From contig JAEVLN010000001.1 in the NCBI GenBank assembly GCA_018350325.1, forward strand, positions 5,981,254 through 6,045,253: a stretch of DNA of 64,000 bases, given 5' to 3'. Made by a program: the position numbers and the translations under genes. Numbering within the stretch: the stretch's first letter is position 1; every line of letters begins with the position of its first letter. The notes under the pieces were generated by a model. That model made no database searches. It was not told where the DNA came from and worked only from the letters and a program-made list of their open reading frames with translations. This document shows positions 11,171-21,607 of the stretch, in pieces. This DNA is from Globodera rostochiensis. Its lineage: Eukaryota > Nematoda > Chromadorea > Rhabditida > Heteroderidae.

Positions 11171-13741
11171 TCACTGAGTGCGAGATGAGGAAGAGGTAGA
11201 GTTAAGATCGCTTTGAACCCGTTCAAAATAACTCAAAATGTTCGTTGGCTTTGCCAACTTGACACATTCGGGATCATCTCGCTTTTTGCACTTTCCAGTT
11301 CGCTTTTTTGCACTTCCGCCAGTCGTAGAAGCCGTCCTGGAGGTTGGCCGACCCAATGGTGATGTCACATCGGAGCAATATCTGCCAAAAGAAAACATAT
11401 AAACATTCAACTTCTGTTGGCATCCCTTTTGATAAAATTGAAGAGACTTCTTTTGACCAAAAACCAAAATGTCCCCAAAAAAGTGTGCGCACCTTTTCCT
11501 TGTTGCACTTGCAGTAACTTTTTGGAATTCAGCAGTCAAATTCCGCCTCTTTCCCATGGGCGTTTTGTGCTGTTGCATCGGAGAAAAGTTGTCGTGTCCT
11601 TCAACTCTGAAATAAATCATTCATTTAATTTGACGTGTGCCCGCCCGGTGTTCGCAGCACAATCAGTCAGTCAGTCAAATGATGAATAATGACCACCAAC
11701 CTTGGTATTTGACGGGCCGGCGTCGTTGTCGAATTACTTTTGATGACAATCGTTCGTTTTGGCCCCCTATTGCCCCTTTCCGCTGCTGTTGAGGTCACCT
11801 CCATTGAACTGGCGTAGAGTGATGGAAGATTGCCGAGGGCATCGAAAGCGCACCGGGAGGCAGAAGCGTTGCCCAACAGCTGAATGTCGTTGTCCTCGGA
11901 GGCTCGGGATTCCGACCGATTTTCGCTTCCATACGTCCGTTGGCTGAGTGTTTGGCTCGATGAGCTCGTTTCTTCTTCAACGTTGGTGTGCCGTTTTGGA
12001 TAGGTAAATTTGAGCGGACGATGGTTCATAACAACCTAAACACTTCCAGAAAGTTGAGAATTAATTTTTGATGCTCCAATGCGCGTCCGAACTTCTTCGG
12101 GGTAGCCATGTTCAGTTTTATCCGCCCATTTTGACCATATTCTGATAATTTCACTGTCCATCGTAATCATGAAGCGCCCACGTGAACTCCATTGAACACA
12201 TTCCACCTAAACTAAACTGCATGAAAGCCACTTTTCCGCCACCCTCCCCCCGCCTCACTTCTCTTCCATGACCGTCCAACACAAATTTGGAATTAGGCAA
12301 ACAGCACGATTCCTCCTTATAGTAGGATTGTGCACTTTGAAAATATTTACGATTCTCCTGAAAATGCAAATTGTCGTTCAAACTGAACAACGAAATTCGT
12401 AGTAACCTGCAAGTCCCAAATAAATGCCTTGGAAAGAGAGGAACCACAAAGAAGATGGTCCGACAACGGCGAGGTGGCGCATTGTACAAAAAATGAGTTG
12501 ACACATTTTGCTCGCAAACTTCGAACTGAAAGTCGGCCATGCCATTTTCTTCCATTGCCCCCCCCCCTCCCCCCAACGGTAAATTTTTGCCTGGAAATTC
12601 ACTGTTCAATGAGGGCACATATTCATAAATGGCGTTGTCGGTGCACACCGCAAAAAAGGAGGAGCGAAAACGATCCCAACACATCGAAGCGATGCCCGAC
12701 TCTTTGCTCATCTGTTGGGGAACAAAAAGTGTCCGAACCGGCGACGAGGCAACTTGATAGCGCAAATCCCAAATGCGAATACCGCTGAAAAAAAAAGAAT
12801 TTGTTTTTGAAAACAGCCAAAAGTGGAGTGGAGACCTTGACGCAGAAGTAGATGATGAGATAAAATAATTCTCGCTCAGATGCAGAATACCTGTCGAAGA
12901 ACAACATTTGTATTAATGCTTTTCGAGACGTACGTTATCATTTCTCCATCTTTATAAAATTTTACTTTTTTTTTGGGGGTACATATTAGCAAATATAAAA
13001 AAGATGTCAAAGAAACAATGATGCGCGCCCAGTACCTGTGATCGAAATGGCTGCCTCGTGAGCTGTCTGATAATGTCGAGCAGAAACTATGGAATTGCCC
13101 GCGTATTTCCTGCCAATGCCTTTTCTCAGCGGCTTATCACGTAAATCCCAAACCAAAATAGCGCCGTCTCTCGACCCAGTCAAGAAACAGACTGAAATTT
13201 TGGACTGGTTCACTTCGAATGAACGATTTGATACGGGGGTTCTCAGGCCATACGGAAGCACATCGAACAGAGTCGTGGTGGCCAAGAAGCAAGACGGACG
13301 ACGACCGTTCGACATCCCAGAGCTCAAGCCGAGATGCACCGCAAAGGGAAAGCAACCAGTTCGGATGGTTCGGAATATAGCACAAGTCGAACACGGCATT
13401 GTCCCCGGCACTAAAGCCTAAAAACGATAATGCCTTTTAATTCGTGTCAGAAATATTATAACCCCACTGTTTTTCACAAATTCCCTGTCCGCAATCGGAG
13501 CTGTCACATCGCAAATCAACACTTTGCCGCGTTCTGTGCCAAGCGCACAAATATTCTCATGCCGAGAGTGGATGGAAAACCGACAACAAACACATTCATT
13601 CAACTGAACCAAAGCAAATGATCAAAAATGGCCGGCTAACACACTAACACTTACCACATTTGAGACCGGAAAGGAGCCGTACGAAAGGATGAACTCCTCC
13701 GGGTATTTATTCTCTTCAAAACAAAAACGATTCGATGTCAT
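11171..13741 (-). CDS. cdt-2: CDT2/DTL-like WD40 substrate receptor of CRL4
   Basis: WD40 substrate receptor of the CUL4-DDB1 ubiquitin ligase, which destroys CDT1 and other PCNA-bound proteins in S phase. Start MTSNRFCFEENKYPEEF at 13741, then CALGTERGKVLICDV, then FSAGDNAVFDLCYIPNHPNW (human DTL has AVFDLAWVPGE) and LELWDVERSSSVLLLGHHDS. TGSRDGAILVWDLRDK and, after introns, IRIWDLRYQVASSPVRT and FFAVCTDNAIYEYVPSL follow. WDLR and VWDLRD are candidate DDB1-contacting WDxR motifs. The last third is Ser/Thr-rich and disordered, with basic stretches. Near the C-terminus is PTNILSYFERVQ, a PIP-box-like motif (11225-11248). Stop at 11171-11173. MED30 ends only 130 bases upstream on the same strand, and the spastin ATG lies about 170 bases downstream. 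Junctions in 12150-12450 are the least certain. Confidence 0.85.
11225..11248 (-). other. C-terminal PIP-box-like motif of the CDT2 homologue
   Basis: Codons read PTNILSYF, giving I-x-x-Y-F, the hydrophobic and aromatic positions of a PCNA-interacting peptide. The usual first Gln is absent. Vertebrate CDT2 has a C-terminal PIP box of the same I-x-x-Y-F form, also without Gln. Function here is inferred. Confidence 0.5.
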
Positions 13742-13871
13742 AGAGAAGTCGAATTATTATACTTTACTCTCCGTCAAAAAAGATTTAAATAATTAAACAA
13801 TGAGGTTTATTAATACAGAACAATGAAACCGAAAATAGGTAAAAATGATTTTTATTCAAGCGATTTATTCA

Positions 13872-14529
13872 TCATTTATCTCCATTCTCCGCATTTATTG
13901 ACAACCAGTCCAACTTTTTCAACTGGCAACTCAACCGAATCAGTGTCTTTCTGTTCTGCTCAAACTTTTCATCCAATTTTGCCTTTTTTGAGTCCTCTTC
14001 CACCAGCTGCGTTGGCTCTGAGAGAAGTTTCAACAGCCGATTATCAGATGGACGAGCATCACTCAGAGATTGGCCCTCTCCAATCTTTTCTGCAAGCTTT
14101 AGGTCAATGCGTAGCCGAACCTAGCGGAGGTATAAATTAAAAACTTACAAAACAATGAGAAAACCTCAGTTAGACTGAGAAAAATAAGCCGAGCATAATC
14201 AAGTTGAATTCGAACTGTGTCCAGATCCTGAAACATATTATGTACTTTTTTTACTTAAAAGATTTGTAAATGTAAAAACCTTTTTATTGTCTCCTTTAAT
14301 GTCGATTTTCAGAGCACTCACAATACTGAAATTATTCGTATGATAAACGAAATTAGTTTATTAGTCCATCGACTTCCAAATTTTACCTAAACATTCGAGT
14401 CATCAGTTCCAACACGAACTCCTTTCCGAGTGTGCAAAGTGTCTCCACCGAATAGTTTTCAAAAGACGATAACATTTGTTGAGGAAGTGCAGGGGGGGCT
14501 AATCTCTTCTCCATTTGAACAGAAATCAT
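13872..14529 (-). CDS. mdt-30: Mediator subunit 30 (MED30)-like protein
   Basis: Small coiled subunit of the Mediator coactivator complex, nuclear. ATG at 14529 opens MISVQMEKRLAPPALPQQML, then SFENYSVETLCTLGKEFVLE and LMTRMF. This corresponds to the MED30 N-terminal helix (human NTASLCRIGQETVQDIVYRT). Three short introns follow: exons read SIVSALKIDIKGDNKK and DLDTVRIQLDYARLIFLSLT. The last exon has VRLRIDLKLAEKIGEG, SEPTQLVEEDSKKAKLDEKF and a terminal helix ENRKTL-type segment ending LKKLDWLSINAENGDK. Human MED30 has PYVEEDGSKND and NLIWDINAML at the matching places. About 150-160 residues, close to the family size. It sits directly upstream of cdt-2 on the same strand. Similarity is moderate, and another small coiled-coil Mediator subunit cannot be fully excluded. 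Confidence 0.7.
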
Positions 14530-14948
14530 CCTAGTTCTTGAGAAAATTTATAGACGAGTTGGGATGTAAGGATTTGGCGGCAAAAATCTACATATAGGTA
14601 AGCGACGTTGAGAAACAATTTTTTTTTTGTAAAGAAAATTATCAAATCAAATGAAAACATTACGCCAAATTACATAAAGCCAATAAATGCTTTTTTGCTA
14701 GCCAAATGATGTTTTTGAATTCGGAACCAATGAGACACTAACCTATAGACACAATTTTTTCTCGACATTGAATAAGGAATAACTACTTTATATGGAACTG
14801 GTTCAGATCCAAATAAAATACTACCAATTTTTATTAGAATAAATGGTAAGACAATTAATTGTGAGATGATCGACAAAAAGGAATAATTATTATGCGATGA
14901 TCGATCGACATCATATATATATATACATATTCCTCGTTCTAACGCAGC
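14530..14948. other. Intergenic region between MED30 and the mucin-like gene
   Basis: AT-rich DNA of about 420 bases; both neighbours are on the minus strand. No supported exon. A short TA dinucleotide repeat lies near 14913-14924. Confidence 0.4.
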
Positions 14949-15672
14949 TTACATATCCGTCACTTCTTTGGTTGTCGTCTCGTCCTCGGATCGTGAGCAA
15001 TTCGACATTAAACTATCCGGAACCCATACGCTATCCGGCACAGTTACTCCAGTCGTCGGCGCCTTTGGCTCGTCTTCCGATTCCTTCGCTGCGAGTTGCC
15101 GACGACGCACTATGAAAACAGCCACCAGAACAACAGCAATGACGATAAAACTGAAATGGAACAGAATGAATTAGTCGATGATATATGGAGAAGAAGTACA
15201 CACCAAACTACAAGCACGATCACTACGATGGCCATAGTCCCGGTTCCTTCATTTGGCGTGGTTGTCGCGTTCATGGCTCCCGTAGCCACCGAAGTCGTAG
15301 TCGAACCCATAGGCAGGGCATTAGTTGAAGTCGTCTCCGGTTGACCAGTTGAAGTCGTCTTCGGGTGACCAGTTGAAGTCGTCTTCGGGTGACCAGTTGA
15401 AGTCGTCTTCGGGTGACCAGTTGAAGTCGTCTTCGGGTGACCAGTTGAAGTCGTCTTCGGGTGACCAGTTGAAGTCGTCTTCGGTTGACCAGTTGGAGTC
15501 GTCTTCGATTGACCAGTTGAAGTCGTCTTCGGTTGACGAGTTGAAGTCGCCTTCTGTTCTGTCCGACTGATGAAAAAATAACGATTAAATCATTAATTGT
15601 GTTTGCCAACCTGAGGAGAAATGCGACGGCGATGATCAATGGAAGGAAGGTTTGAAGAAGCGAAATCCGCAT
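14949..15672 (-). CDS. Small mucin-like type I membrane protein with Thr-rich octapeptide repeats
   Basis: Not assignable to a named family. ATG 15672 opens a signal peptide (MRISLLQTFLPLIIAVAFLL). A 44-base intron (gttggc...tcatcag) follows, and then an array of an 8-residue, 24-base repeat of the form GHPKTTST or GQPKTTST, about nine to ten copies (15345-15560). The Thr/Ser density suggests O-glycosylation. After NALPMGSTTTSVATGAM and TPNEGTGT comes a membrane helix beginning MAIVVIVLVVW, split by an intron, then FIVIAVVLVAVFIVRRR. A cytosolic tail of about 50 residues ends KEVTDM, with the stop at 14949-14951. A secreted-side mucin stalk, one membrane span and a short acidic tail suggest a cell-surface or cuticle-facing glycoprotein. 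Frames on the other strand or phase read Arg-rich or Ser-rich repeats and are shadows. It shares a 169-base promoter region with the REEP gene. Confidence 0.75.
15345..15560. repeat. 24-bp coding minisatellite in the mucin-like gene
   Basis: Forward unit tcgggtgaccagttgaagtc plus gtct, repeated about nine times. Six central copies are almost identical and the outer copies diverged, which is typical of recent unequal exchange. Each unit encodes eight residues on the minus strand. Confidence 0.9.
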
Positions 15673-15724
15673 GATTGTGGTTTAAGTTGATGAGAAATGA
15701 ATGAAAAGTGCGGAAGTGAATAGC

Positions 15725-15731
15725 TTTTATA
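15725..15731 (-). promoter_or_regulatory. TATA box of the mucin-like gene
   Basis: TATAAAA on the minus strand, about 55 bases upstream of the ATG at 15672. Confidence 0.55.
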
Positions 15732-15761
15732 CTGCTGAGCAAAAGGAGAGAACAAAAAGTG

Positions 15762-15769
15762 TATATAAA
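15762..15769 (+). promoter_or_regulatory. TATA box of the REEP/DP1 gene
   Basis: TATATAAA on the plus strand, about 73 bases upstream of the ATG at 15842. With the minus-strand TATA at 15725 it forms a compact bidirectional promoter. Confidence 0.55.
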
Positions 15770-15841
15770 TAGTTTGAATTTTTCAGTATCCTTCTACTTC
15801 ATCAACAACAAACTATTCTTGACAACCAACACTGAAGAGCC

Positions 15842-16857
15842 ATGTCCGACGAACAAACTGAACCGAGGACGGACGAGCCAACGGAACAGAAGATGGACCA
15901 ACCAGCAGAGACTAAGGCTGACGAACCAACGGAACAGAAGACGGACCAACCAGCAGAGACGACGCCTGACGAACCAACGGCACAGAAGACGGAAGAACCG
16001 CCGGCTGCGGCATCGGATGAGCCAGTTGCGGTTGTGGAGACCGTCGCCGAAGTCGAACCGCCAGTTGTGGTTGCGGAGGCCGTCGCTGAAGTCGAACCGC
16101 CAGTTGTGGTTGCGGAGACCGTCGCTGAAGTCGAACCACCAGTTGTGGAGACCGTCGCTGAAGTCGAACCGCCAGTTGTGGTTGCGGAGACCGTCGACGA
16201 ACTGCCAGTGCCTGGTGACGGAGCGCGTCTTCAGAAGCGTCCAGTTCCGATCAACAGCTTCAAGGATGTCATTCCGGTGGTGCGGAAGACGCTCACAAAG
16301 TGCAAGGAGGTCCGCAGACTGGAGGAACTTACCGGACTTGACCGCGAGATGGTGAGGACGCTAATATTTGTTTTTCGTCCTCATTTCTCTTTTTCAGGGC
16401 TTCTATGGTTTCTGCAGTGTCATTGGATTCCTCTTGCTGTTCTGCCCTGGAAACGAATTTATCTCCAATTTCATCGGTAGACATTCTTTTGGAGTTTTTG
16501 CATTAACCCCAAATTTTCAACTGTTTAAGGCGTCACCTATCCAATGGAGCGGACCTTCAACGCTGTGTACAAGCAAACAAAAAGTTGGTTGCTTTTGCAT
16601 TGTTTGATTTTAACCCATTAAATTGAACAATTTCAGCGGAGAACACTCAGTGGCTGGTGTACTGGTGCTGTTTCGCTCTGTTCTGCTTGCTCGACTTCGT
16701 CATTGCGCCGTTTGCCTCTCTGTTCTCGCTGTACATGCTTCTGAAGACGATCATTTTGCTGTACATGATGCTTCCCCAGACGTACGGTGCGCACAACTTT
16801 TACGTGAGCTACGTGGACTCGCTGGTGACCTGGGCGGCCAATCGCATCAGGAAGTGA
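15842..16857 (+). CDS. yop-1: REEP/DP1/Yop1 (TB2/HVA22) ER-shaping protein with repeat-rich N-terminus
   Basis: Reticulon-like hairpin protein that curves tubular ER. Exons 15842-16351, 16398-16476, 16530-16583 and 16637-16857 join in frame. The conserved core reads GFYGFCSVIGFLLLFCPGNE, GVTYPMERTFNAVYKQTK, NTQWLVYWCCFALFCLLDFV and PFASLFSLYMLLKTIILLYM, ending PQTYGAHNFYVSY and WAANRIRK. This order matches the TB2/DP1/HVA22 domain (YP..S..A, WL.YW). Before it lies an unusual extension of about 130 residues. First come repeats of the type TDEPTEQKTDQPAET; then four copies of AEVEPPVV-type units in a 36-45 base direct repeat (about 16030-16190). The linker ELTGLDRE leads into the core, as in REEP5/6. 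The extension is acidic, Pro/Val-rich and not part of the known family. Confidence 0.88.
15865..16200 (+). repeat. Coding repeats in the REEP gene N-terminal extension
   Basis: Two successive arrays: a Glu/Thr/Pro/Gln unit of about 45 bases (about 15865-15990), then a 45-base unit encoding AEVEPPVVVAETV with one shortened copy (about 16030-16200). Copies are close to identical at DNA level. Confidence 0.8.
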
Positions 16858-17803
16858 TCGGAAGCGGCTCGGAGTCGGGAGAGATGGTGGAAAAGAAGTC
16901 GCCTATTTGGATCATAATTCTGTTCAATCCTATGCTATTGTGTGATATGTTGTTGTATACATATTTATATGTTGTTCACGGCCCTAAGGCTGTGATTTGT
17001 TGCTGCTTGTCATTTAAATCCTCACCAATCACAAGCAAATGGCTGTTCTGATAAATGCGATCGACTTATTGAGTGTACTTTTTGAAGAAATTTAAAAACA
17101 CCTAAAATGATGCTGAAACATTAGAGTTTTAGGGTAATACTGCAGATCCGATGCTGATTTTACGCCTCGAATACACCTAGACTTTTAGCAATTGAAAATT
17201 AGTATTTTTTCAAAAATCTAGATGTTGAAAATCATAGTAGATGAGGTCATATGATAAAATTCGTAATCAGCAACCCCGAAAACCCTCGAGTTGTTCTCAG
17301 AATTGCGTGAAACCCTCTTAAACCCACTCTTAATAATAGCTGTTTCCTCCCCCGCGACAAAAATTAAAACAATCAAATTTCTTATTTCTTTTTAGCAATA
17401 AGAAAGATTTCCCAAGCGCTAAAAAAAATGCCCCGAACAACTAAAAAAGTTAAAGCCTCGATTAACAATCTGATCAAGGCCAACCGCATGCGCAAGTTAA
17501 AAAGGTCTATTCCGCGAGACTAGACCCGAACGCTTCCCTGTTGCCGTTTAGGCAATACTTCCGACGGTAACCCCCCCCCCCCCACCCCTTTTTTGAAAAA
17601 TTTAAGCGTTTTATTTTGAAGCAAACATTGTTCTAGGGGTTTGCCGGAAACGGCGTTTTCATGGGCGTGGTTCAGATCGGCTCTTAAAAGGACAAATTTA
17701 CTCAAAAACAACAATCGTACCCTTTTTTTATACATAACGCATTACAAATTGTCGTTTTTACTACTAGTATTTTAGTAGCAAAGTAATTTTTGATACTTAC
17801 GCA
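16858..17803. other. Intergenic region with a 31-codon micro-ORF
   Basis: The 3' flank of the REEP gene and upstream DNA of the PP2A gene. A small plus-strand frame at 17428-17523 (MPRTTKKVKASINNLIK, then a basic end, 31 residues) follows a good splice acceptor (ctttttag). It has no recognised family and may be chance. A 13-base poly-C tract lies at about 17570-17583. Nothing else is supported. Confidence 0.3.
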
Positions 17804-20800
17804 ATGAGCACGGCCGCGCCAATTGCTACGGAAGAGAGTGAGGACAGTTTGTACCCAATTGCGGTACTTATTGACGAACTGCGCAACGAAGATGTTCAGG
17901 TTTGCAAATTTCGAATTTACTAAAATTGGGCTTCTTTTAGCTTCGTCTCAACTCGATTCGCAAACTATCCACTATCGCATTGGCATTGGGTGTTGAACGT
18001 ACGCGCAAAGAGCTGATTCAATTTCTTACAGGTTTTTTTTTTACATAAAATGAGTTTTTGGTGCAAGCTTAAACCCCCTCCCCCCACCCTTCAATTTGTT
18101 TACTTCCCGATTGCAGACACAATCTATGACGAGGACGAAGTTCTGTTGGCATTGGCTGAACAACTGGGTAACTTTACCCCACTGGTTGGCGGTCCTGAAT
18201 ACGTGCACTGTTTGCTACCTCCACTGGAAAATTTGGCCAACATTGAGGAGACGGTGGTGCGTGACAAAGCGGTGGAATCGTTGCAAAAAATTGCGGAGAA
18301 GCATAGTGCCGCGCAGTTGGAAGAATATTTCATTCCGATGGTCCTCCGATTATCGGCCGGTTGGCTCATGAACATTATTGTTTAGAAATTAATTTAGACA
18401 TGCCATGCTGTTTGGCCAAGAATTTGAATTGGCCTAAAAAGCTTAATTTGGAGTTAAAATTTTCAAAAATTTTTTTGCACTTCGTTGTATCCTTTTGACC
18501 GCTTATTTTTTAACTCGATTTTTTTGAAAGAACTGCCAAAATCAACCGGATTACTCTGTTTAGGTGACTGGTTTACTTCACGCACTTCTGCTTGCGGACT
18601 GTTCAGTGTGGCATATGCTCGTGCCAACCCGGCGCAAAAGACCGAATTGCGTGCTGCGTTCAGAAGCTTGTGCCGTGACGACACACCGATGGTTCGCCGG
18701 GCGGCCGCCTCGAAATTGGGCGACTTTGCCAAAGTGCAGGAGGAGGACTACTTGAAGAATGAAATCGTCCAAATGTTTGAGGATTTGGCCAAGGATGAAC
18801 AGGTTTATACCAAAGATTTGAATAGGGTTTTGATTGGAAAAACATATTTAAGGACTCTGTTCGGTTGCTTTCGGTGGAGGCTGGTATTGTGATTGTTGGT
18901 CTGTTGTGCGATGATTCGACAAAACTGGCGCATGTAAAACCAATTGTGGTCAATTTGGTGCAGGACAAATCTTGGCGAGTTCGTTACATGTCCGCTGTCA
19001 AAATTGTTGAGGTTTGTAATGCAAAATTTACACAGCATTGAATGCAAAAAAATGTTTTTAATAATATTAGAAACTTTTTTAGATCCAACAAGCATTTGGC
19101 ATCAAAATTGGCATTGAGGAGATTGTCGCGTGGTACACCGGACTGCTGAAGGACTGCGAAGGCGAAGTGCGCGATGCAGCGGCCGAGAAACTGCAATGTA
19201 TGTGCCAATATATTATATTGGCTTTGGAGGTTTGTTTTGAACGTTTCCACCCTTTTTGACAAAAAAAATTTTTGTTTTGTTTGGGTCCAAATTGAGATTC
19301 GGATTTGCGGGTGATAGACATTGCGGATTTCTTTTTTTTGTTTGAGACTTTTACGGGTCTAATATTCAGTAAATTTAGCATTTTGTGCTGCTTTGACCGA
19401 GGAAGGCCGTCAAAAGGGTATTATTGAAGAAATTCTTCCGGTGATTCGCCCGCTGACCACTGATGCAAATCAGCACGTCAAAATTGCGTTAGCACAGGTT
19501 TGTGTTGTCTTATATTTATTCTCATGAACTTCGTTTTCAGTTTTTTAAAATTATATTTATTATTTCGTCAATGTTGGTTTAAGGTTGTTATGGGTTTGGC
19601 GCCTTTGCTCGGCAACCAAAGCACCATCGAACATTTGCTGCCCATTTTTTTGTCCATGCTGCGCGATGACACGCCCGAAGTTCGGCTGAACATCATCTCA
19701 TCGCTTGAAAAGGTCAGTTTTGGCACATGGTGAAATTAAAAAAAAGTTTCCTCGCGATACCTGGGCCTTAATTGTATTCCTCAAACATCCTAATTTGTAA
19801 GGACTTTCTAATGTGTGCAGGTTACGCCAATAGGAAATTTTAAAAAACTCCAAATTTTTCTTTATTTTGGACATTTTTTTTATATCCAATTCCGGACTAT
19901 GCGCTTTTTTTCGCAGGTCAGCGACGTGATTGGTGCCGATGAGCTCCAGTACTCACTTTTGCCGGCCATAATTGACTTGGCACAAGTAATTTTTTTAGTT
20001 ATCTTCTTTTTATTTCGTTTTTTGAGGATGGGAAATGGCGAGTTCGTTTGGCCATCGTGGAATACATGCCGCTGCTCGCTAAGCAACTTGGCCAGAAATT
20101 TTTTGACGAAAAATTGCTAAAACTGTGCATGAATTGGTTAACTGATCACGGTAAGCTACTAATCATATTTTTATTGTATATCGAGTCTTGATTATTCCGT
20201 TCCAACAAAAATCACTAAATAATGAATCTTGATTGTTTTATCTGGCAAAGTCATTGTCAATTCCCTTTTTGCAGTTTATGCCATCCGTGAAGCGTCCACC
20301 AACATTTTGAAGGAGTTGGCGCAGAAATTCGGTGCCGAGTGGGCCGTCAAGATGGTTTTGCCCCGCGTAATTGAGCTTTCGTCGGACAGCAACTATTTGC
20401 GTCGAATGACCTTGCTTGTTCTGCTTCAACACGCTGTGTGAGGCGTTAAACAAGGACGACATCATGAAAGAGCTTTTCCCAACAATCAAAGCAGTAAGCG
20501 GAACACTATAATTTAGTTAATAAATCAAATGGCATCAACCTCTTCGCCAATTGTTTTTTGATTTTTTAGTGTAAAATTTAAAAAGATTTTTTTATGGTCC
20601 AATTCCCTTTCACTCAAATAACAAATTCTTCATTTAACTTTAATATTTCCCACTTCAAGCATTCATTTAAATTAAAATGCTAGGTAAATGATGAGGCAGC
20701 CCCATTTAATTAACAGGCTGTTGCTCATCCATTTTATATATTTACTTTTAGCTTTGCGATGACCAAGTGTCCAACGTGCGTTTCAACTGTGCAAAGACAT

Positions 20801-21073
20801 TGGGTCGGATGGGAAAAGTGCTGGACGCTCAGTTATTGTTACAATCATTACGCATTTATAATTAAACACAACACACAGAGTCGTGAACACGGAGATTAAG
20901 CCGCTGATTGCGAAGATGTGTGACGACCCTGAGTTCGATGTTCGCTATTTTGCTGAAGAAACCAAAGAGGGTAAGCAAAAATAGAACGGCAAATACTTTT
21001 GTTGTTAGAAGAATTAATAATGCATTTATTTATAAATATTAATTCGTTTTCAGTTCTCGGCATGGTCGCTTGA
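17804..21073 (+). CDS. paa-1: PP2A scaffold subunit A (PR65), with one apparent frameshift
   Basis: HEAT-repeat scaffold holding the catalytic and regulatory subunits of protein phosphatase 2A. It starts [20 protein letters not shown] (17804), then [20 protein letters not shown]. Later exons give [105 protein letters not shown] and [20 protein letters not shown]. The final exons are [20 protein letters not shown] and [12 protein letters not shown] joined to VLGMVA, stop 21071-21073. About ten short introns fit GT-AG and keep phase. At about 20412-20420 the frame slips: the expected [15 protein letters not shown] needs one base fewer than present, and without correction the frame stops at TGA 20439-20441. 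As the rest is intact and the protein is essential, a sequencing or assembly indel is the likelier cause. Confidence 0.92.
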
Positions 21074-21607
21074 AGTCGGTAGCCGAATCAGTTTTAATTG
21101 CATATACTTCTCATCGCGTCTGATCTTGATCTATCTAAATCGTTTGCTCTAGAATTTGACATTTAAAGTCACAAATTTTCTACACGCATTAACCAAAATG
21201 TGTTTTTTGTTTGTGTCGTTTTGTGTTTGTTTGTCTCCTCGCATTCTGATGCACAAGATTTGAATAAACTCATTTTTCAATCGCATTACAAATCTCTAAA
21301 ATCTTACAGATTACAGATCTGCGGATTTGATTTCCAACAGAAATTTAACACTGCTTCTGTTTTATACTTTCTCCACCACGAAAATCCAACTAAAACAGGG
21401 GTAATACCTATTAGAATTAAAAAAGATTTTTTTGCCCCTACTTGGGCCTTTTTTGCAATTTTCTCGCCTAAAAGTAGCAGCCCTTCTGATTGATAATTTA
21501 TGTAAAAAGATAAATGAATGGACAAAGGGAATCAATTGAAATGAAAACAAAATGAAAATTTTAGAATTTTGACAACAATACAAATACAATTTTAACCGAA
21601 ACTCGTA
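21074..21607. other. Intergenic region, no gene seen
   Basis: AT-rich 3' flank of the PP2A gene and of the opposing MATH remnant. Overlapping open frames at 21200-21590 show no domain or splice support. Confidence 0.4.

Noticed and set aside
13823..14140. Plus-strand gene over the MED30 region
   Set aside because: It is antisense to MED30 exons whose splice sites and homology are consistent on the minus strand.
15325..15570. Plus-strand Ser/Asp/Gln-rich repeat frame in the mucin-like gene
   Set aside because: A repeat shadow. Only the minus-strand spliced frame gives signal peptide, repeats, membrane span and tail.
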